Below are positions 43,165 to 46,344 of a stretch of DNA of 46,344 bases, piece by piece. Source of the stretch: a virus; the IMG/VR virus record IMGVR_UViG_3300035019_000001, positions 1 through 46,344 of that record. One strand, given 5' to 3'. Both the position numbers and the translations under genes were made by a program. The notes beneath the pieces were generated by a model that saw only the letters and a list, made by a program, of their open reading frames with translations, did not search any database and was not told the DNA's origin. Every line of letters starts with the position of its first letter. Position 1 is the stretch's first letter.

Positions 43165-44514
43165 ATGGTATTCAAATTCAAAAATACAAAATCAAAACGA
43201 ACGGCTAAATATATTTGGAAGAACGTTCTGCTGAAGACTAAAAATTACTTCAGTGATAGCCAAGCAATGCTAGAACTTCCATTCAGAGAGTTTGATACGT
43301 ATTGCTTAGAGATAAAGCCTGGAATTCATCTCTGCTCGAAGGATGCAGCAAAAGAAGGAATTAGAAGCTTAACCAATATCATTCATGAAATTCCTGAAAT
43401 TAAGGATAGCTGTAGTTTTGGAATAGTGTATAAGAGTGTGAAGCAGGAGCTTCAGTCAGATCTGCTTTTGCTTGTGGAGGCAAGTCCTTTAAGAGATTTT
43501 GAAGATGTTCTAGAGTCCTTGTTTTATAGAATTCACTCAAATGTGAAGAACTATAATTTCTACTTCTCCTTGGAAGGGATTGAATTAGTTGACGTTGCAT
43601 CAATAGACTTGCATTCCATCTTAATATCAAAATTTGATGAGCAGATGATGGGTGATGTCCTGTCAAAGAATGATGCAACAACACCATTTGGTGAAAGGTG
43701 TGTTGAATTTGTAGAGAAGAATTTTCTTGATAAAGTTTGTATCAGATATTCCTGCTTTGGAGATTATGAATTCTGCAAAGAGCTTTCAAAAATCAAAGTA
43801 AGAGAAACACTAAACTTTTTCAGATACATGATTTGTCTTATCTACTATCAACGAATACATGAAAATTTGCTAAAAATAAATGTCGTATCTGAAACATACA
43901 TTGATGAAAATCAAGTTTTAGTTGAGGAAAGAGATACTAAACACATTACTCTTCATCAAGGTTCGACAAGAAAGCCCTTTGACAAGTTCCGTATTGACCA
44001 AGAAATGGTAAACGAGATGAAAGAGAAGCTTTTTCTTGAGGTAATTGTCAGAATACTAAATAATAGCAATCACACAGATCTGGAGGGTTGCCTTATAGCA
44101 GCAATATATTGGTCAGGTGAAGCTCAGAATGAATTTGATTGGGATATCTCATTCTTAAAGTATTGGACTGCGCTTGAGTGCATATTCTCGCGCCACAAAG
44201 ATAACATTACTCACTCCCTAGCAAAGGGAATTTCTACTTTAGCTGCTTATGGTCACTATCAATTCATAAAACCGAGTGAGATTGATCAGGTATACACCTT
44301 CTTGTCTAAACTCTACGATAAGCGATCAGGAATAGTTCATAGAGGTTTAAGAGGGGGAGTAAATGAGTCTGAGCTTATAGAAATATGCAAATATACGTCA
44401 TGGACAGTTCTGAGTTTATTGAGTCTTATCGAAGCTGGATACACAGATATGGCTCTACTTGAGGAACATACTGAAAGATTGTATAGAAGACGCCCTTCAG
44501 CTCAGAGCATGTAA
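43165..44514 (+). CDS. Apea-like HEPN domain protein
   Basis: 449 residues from the ATG at 43165; a TTG at 43045 would overlap the GNAT gene. The C-terminal 130 residues match the Apea-like HEPN pattern: WDISFLKYWTALECIFS, ITHSLAKGISTLA, then KRSGIVHRG with the RxxxxH motif (Arg-Ser-Gly-Ile-Val-His) of HEPN RNases. The N-terminal part is not recognised. HEPN proteins are often toxins or RNases of phage defence; here that role is inferred. Confidence 0.75.
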   Translation: MVFKFKNTKSKRTAKYIWKNVLLKTKNYFSDSQAMLELPFREFDTYCLEIKPGIHLCSKDAAKEGIRSLTNIIHEIPEIKDSCSFGIVYKSVKQELQSDLLLLVEASPLRDFEDVLESLFYRIHSNVKNYNFYFSLEGIELVDVASIDLHSILISKFDEQMMGDVLSKNDATTPFGERCVEFVEKNFLDKVCIRYSCFGDYEFCKELSKIKVRETLNFFRYMICLIYYQRIHENLLKINVVSETYIDENQVLVEERDTKHITLHQGSTRKPFDKFRIDQEMVNEMKEKLFLEVIVRILNNSNHTDLEGCLIAAIYWSGEAQNEFDWDISFLKYWTALECIFSRHKDNITHSLAKGISTLAAYGHYQFIKPSEIDQVYTFLSKLYDKRSGIVHRGLRGGVNESELIEICKYTSWTVLSLLSLIEAGYTDMALLEEHTERLYRRRPSAQSM

Positions 44515-44551
44515 GTGTCATCCTACGATCGCGTCACTGGAGACTAATCAC

Positions 44552-44665
44552 ATGAATGCCCCTTCCAAGTTCCCAGTAGTTGAATCTCCCACTGATGAAG
44601 CTTGGAATAAAGCTATCGAAGAGACTAAGCAATTATACTCAGAGGCTTTAAAGGGACTGGCTTAG
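44552..44665 (+). CDS. Very small protein (candidate)
   Basis: 37 residues from the ATG at 44552 (MNAPSKFPVVESPTDEAW...). Composition is soluble and helical. The same frame is open further upstream, into the end of the HEPN gene, which weakens the case. No ribosome binding site seen. Confidence 0.35.
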   Translation: MNAPSKFPVVESPTDEAWNKAIEETKQLYSEALKGLA

Positions 44666-44875
44666 CTCCTTAAATAATTTAAGTCCTCAGATATATTGAT
44701 CCCTTAGTGAGCCTAATAGATGTCTCTCAGATCAATTTTATTAAATGACCAATCATACTCCCATTCAATTTCAATGGGTTTAAAGCTCATTCTAGAGGGA
44801 GTATTTTAATGATTAAGTTCAATCAGCTTTAAGAAATGTTATATTGAGGAGCGTTTCTTCTTTTAGGTCAATTCC

Positions 44876-45478
44876 ATGCCTCGCTCAATTAACGAACTTC
44901 ATCCAGATGAAAAAACTACAATCGCTCTAGCGACCATTCATTTAGAATTAGCTGGAGATAGTGATGCTTCTAAAACTGTAGCTAAAGATTTTGATGTGAG
45001 TCCACGAGGAGTTACAGTGCTCAGAAATAGTGCCCTAGAAGCTATAAAAACATATTTCAGTGGTGAATCCTCTACACCTGCAACAAGTGGTATTGCATCG
45101 CAGGAGTTAAAGGCCAGGTTAAGACTGCTCATAGGTTCAGGCAAAGCTAATCCTTCAAATGAATCAAATTCTGAAACTGAATCACCCAGTCCTGAAGAAA
45201 AAGAAGAACCTACCAAATTAGAGCCACTTGATTTAGATGAAGTATTTAATGCAATTGTAGAATATAACCGATCAGAGGAAGGTCAATTTAAGATTTACCC
45301 TAGCTCTGCAATTCTTTCTCATGTAAGCAATCAAGATAAAAAGTTTGCTGATGCCTGGGCAAAGGAAAATAAAGATAAAACCAAAGCTCTTATTGAAGAA
45401 TTTAACCTCAATGTCAGAACAAATGTCAGCATTCCTAAAGATATTGACTTGAGGGAGGAGTTAGGTCTAGAAGATTGA
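44876..45478 (+). CDS. HTH protein with acidic linker
   Basis: 200 residues. Residues 10-55 (KTTIALATIHLELAG, then AKDFDVSPRGVTVLRNSALE) look like a HTH of sigma-region 4 or terminase-small type. A Ser/Glu/Pro-rich linker (about 95-125) leads to a C-terminal helical part (FADAWAKENKDKTKALIEE). Probably a regulator; no family recognised. It is followed by a terminator. Confidence 0.6.
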   Translation: MPRSINELHPDEKTTIALATIHLELAGDSDASKTVAKDFDVSPRGVTVLRNSALEAIKTYFSGESSTPATSGIASQELKARLRLLIGSGKANPSNESNSETESPSPEEKEEPTKLEPLDLDEVFNAIVEYNRSEEGQFKIYPSSAILSHVSNQDKKFADAWAKENKDKTKALIEEFNLNVRTNVSIPKDIDLREELGLED

Positions 45479-45507
45479 CCACATTCTACACCCTTACTTT
45501 TTGTATT

Positions 45508-45541
45508 ATTCCTGTAGTAGATAAATTACAGGAATATTTTT
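45508..45541 (+). terminator. Terminator touching the next start codon
   Basis: ATTCCTGTA/TACAGGAAT 9-bp perfect stem followed by ATTTTT and directly by the ATG at 45542. Confidence 0.75.
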
Positions 45542-45691
45542 ATGTCTAAGCTAACTTTTGAACAGAAACGTACGTTACTCAGAATGATGATCATTGCTCC
45601 AGAAATTGTAGATACCACTTTTATTGTTGGTATTTATTTATGGATTGCCATCAGTTTAATTCCTTCATTACTTTTGCTTATGCTTTTGTAA
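45542..45691 (+). CDS. 49-residue membrane protein
   Basis: MSKLTFEQKRTLLRMM then two hydrophobic stretches (about 17-32 and 33-49, ending PSLLLLMLL). AGGA 8-12 bases upstream lies in the 3' arm of the terminator, so hairpin formation would hide the ribosome site. Short and near the element's right end. Function unknown. Confidence 0.5.
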   Translation: MSKLTFEQKRTLLRMMIIAPEIVDTTFIVGIYLWIAISLIPSLLLLMLL

Positions 45692-45726
45692 TTATTAATT
45701 TAATTTACCTAATAACTCTCTAATTG

Positions 45727-45761
45727 AAAAACCTCCTTAAATTCTATAGGGAGGTTTTTTT
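45727..45761 (+). terminator. Terminator at the right end of the element
   Basis: AACCTCC/GGGAGGTT-type stem with a 12-base loop and seven T. It shields the tRNA region from transcription out of the phage. Confidence 0.85.
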
Positions 45762-45776
45762 GCATATAGTTGCATA
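45760..45776. promoter_or_regulatory. Putative integrase arm-type site, right
   Basis: TTGCATATAGTTGCATA, one mismatch from the left copy at 1298-1314, same orientation. Confidence 0.5.
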
Positions 45777-45898
45777 TAATATAGAGACTTTCCTAAATAG
45801 AGTATTCCTTTTTTTAGCGCTAAATGCGGCATGACTGAGAGGTGTAAGGGGCTATAGCGCAGTTGTTAGAGCCCCCTGATATAGCAATGTTTTCAACC

Positions 45899-45952
45899 TA
45901 TGGAGCTAAGCGGATTCGAACCGCTGACCCTCTCAATGCCATTGAGATGCGC
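45899..45952. repeat. attR core (direct repeat with 1180-1233)
   Basis: 54 identical bases shared with attL; they cover the tRNA-Ala 3' end through the anticodon arm. Together with 1180-1233 they bound the phage of about 44.7 kb. Confidence 0.85.
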
Positions 45953-45973
45953 TACCAACTGCGCTATAGCCCC
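45901..45973 (-). tRNA. tRNA-Ala (anticodon GGC)
   Basis: 73 bases. Acceptor stem GGGGCTA/TAGCTCC has the G3-U70 wobble that identifies alanine tRNAs. D arm GCGC/GCGC, anticodon arm TCTCA/TGAGA with loop ATGGCAT (GGC), T arm AGCGG/CCGCT with TTCGAAT. The discriminator is A and CCA is not encoded. It is the host gene restored by phage integration and the target of the CAST guide. Confidence 0.95.
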
Positions 45974-46149
45974 TTACACCTTTCAATCATGCCGCATTTA
46001 GCGCTAAAGCGCAACTCAAGAACTGTGCCGATTTAAGAAAAACCCCACAAACCCATAAATGAGATCTGAGCTTATGTCAATTTATGCGAGAGCGCGGCTT
46101 TGTTGCATGATTGAGAATTGAGACAAATCCATCCTAAACTCGGTTGAGA

Positions 46150-46245
46150 TTAAGCTTCAACTACATAACTATGGGGCTTAGCTACTTGGATCATGCGGTT
46201 GAGCGCAGCCCACTTGATGAATAATACCAAATCTCCAAAGATAGG
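46150..46245 (-). pseudogene. C-terminal remnant of a transposase
   Basis: Reads PIFGDLVLFIKWAALNRMI and on to VVEA before a stop; an in-frame stop lies directly upstream, so only about 31 codons remain. A GGCTTTGTTGCAT sequence at about 46097-46109 may be the element's terminal repeat. It looks like the end of an IS4/IS5-like transposase; family uncertain. Confidence 0.4.
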
Positions 46246-46287
46246 CTACAGATGGTATAACTCAAGTGACGAGTTCAGAAAGCAGAA

Positions 46288-46344
46288 ATGGCAGGCGTTT
46301 ACAAACTGGAGATTCAGGAAAGTGCTGAAGAACTGAAACACCTG
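46288..46344 (+). CDS. IS630-like transposase, N-terminal part (runs off the window)
   Basis: 19 codons, MAGVYKLEIQESAEELKHL. This start is that of IS630-type helix-turn-helix orfA proteins in cyanobacteria. The remaining frame lies right of the window. Confidence 0.5.
   Translation, partial: MAGVYKLEIQESAEELKHL

Larger units (their letters stand above)
45813..46008. repeat. 53-bp imperfect inverted repeat of the tRNA-Ala 5' region
   Basis: 45813-45865 is the inverse of 45956-46008 with two mismatches (51 of 53). The right arm holds the upstream DNA and first 18 bases of tRNA-Ala; the left arm is the same in the opposite direction, inside the phage. After 45865 the left arm runs out of homology, so it cannot give a second tRNA. 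Confidence 0.9.

Noticed and set aside
45848-45898. Second tRNA gene on the plus strand
   Set aside because: Only the first 18 bases match tRNA-Ala; no anticodon arm, T arm or pairing acceptor end follows in that direction.

Overview
The window is cyanobacterial. HIP1 octamers (GCGATCGC) occur at about 16508, 27919, 31145, 37230 and 43013, there is a tRNA-Ala(GGC) without an encoded CCA, and the transposon remnants are of types common in cyanobacteria. Two mobile elements share one tRNA-Ala gene.

Left edge (1-1179): the CRISPR-side end of a type V-K CRISPR-associated transposon (CAST; Cas12k/Tn7-like). It shows the probable 3' part of a tracrRNA, a truncated IS1-type transposase, a short CRISPR array, a separate degenerate repeat followed by a spacer that matches the tRNA-Ala anticodon region (a homing guide), and five TnsB-type binding repeats ending in TGTACA at 1179. 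cas12k, tnsB, tnsC and tniQ would lie to the left, outside the window.

1180-45952: an integrated myovirus-type phage of about 44.7 kb, bounded by a 54-bp direct repeat of the tRNA-Ala 3' part (1180-1233 and 45899-45952). The left part carries a tyrosine integrase, small early genes, a PD-(D/E)XK-like protein, and an actin-like ParM plus a small ParR-like partner, which suggests a phage-plasmid lifestyle. A second nuclease-like protein follows. From 31.8 down to 8.3 kb, on the minus strand, lies a full late operon: small and large terminase, portal, scaffold, capsid, connectors, sheath, tube, tail chaperones with a probable +1 frameshift, tape measure, LysM/tube adaptor, a baseplate hub with two wall-degrading domains, spike, gp25, baseplate J, tail protein I, fibres, collar-domain tip, a membrane protein and a C39-like peptidase. 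To the right, on the plus strand, are an excisionase-like HTH protein and a divergent family-B DNA polymerase, followed by a palindrome-rich noncoding stretch.

36.7-45.7 kb: an accessory block with defence-like genes: a membrane-anchored coiled-coil protein with a PLD-type nuclease domain, a secreted TPR protein, an unknown protein, an AlbA_2/Schlafen-like protein, a GNAT acetyltransferase, an Apea-like HEPN protein, an HTH protein and small membrane proteins.

Right edge: the intact tRNA-Ala (minus strand) flanked by an imperfect inverted copy of its own 5' half and upstream DNA, then a transposase remnant and the first codons of an IS630-like transposase. The simplest history is that the CAST homed to tRNA-Ala first, and the phage then integrated into the same tRNA and separated the CAST from its guide target by 44.7 kb.
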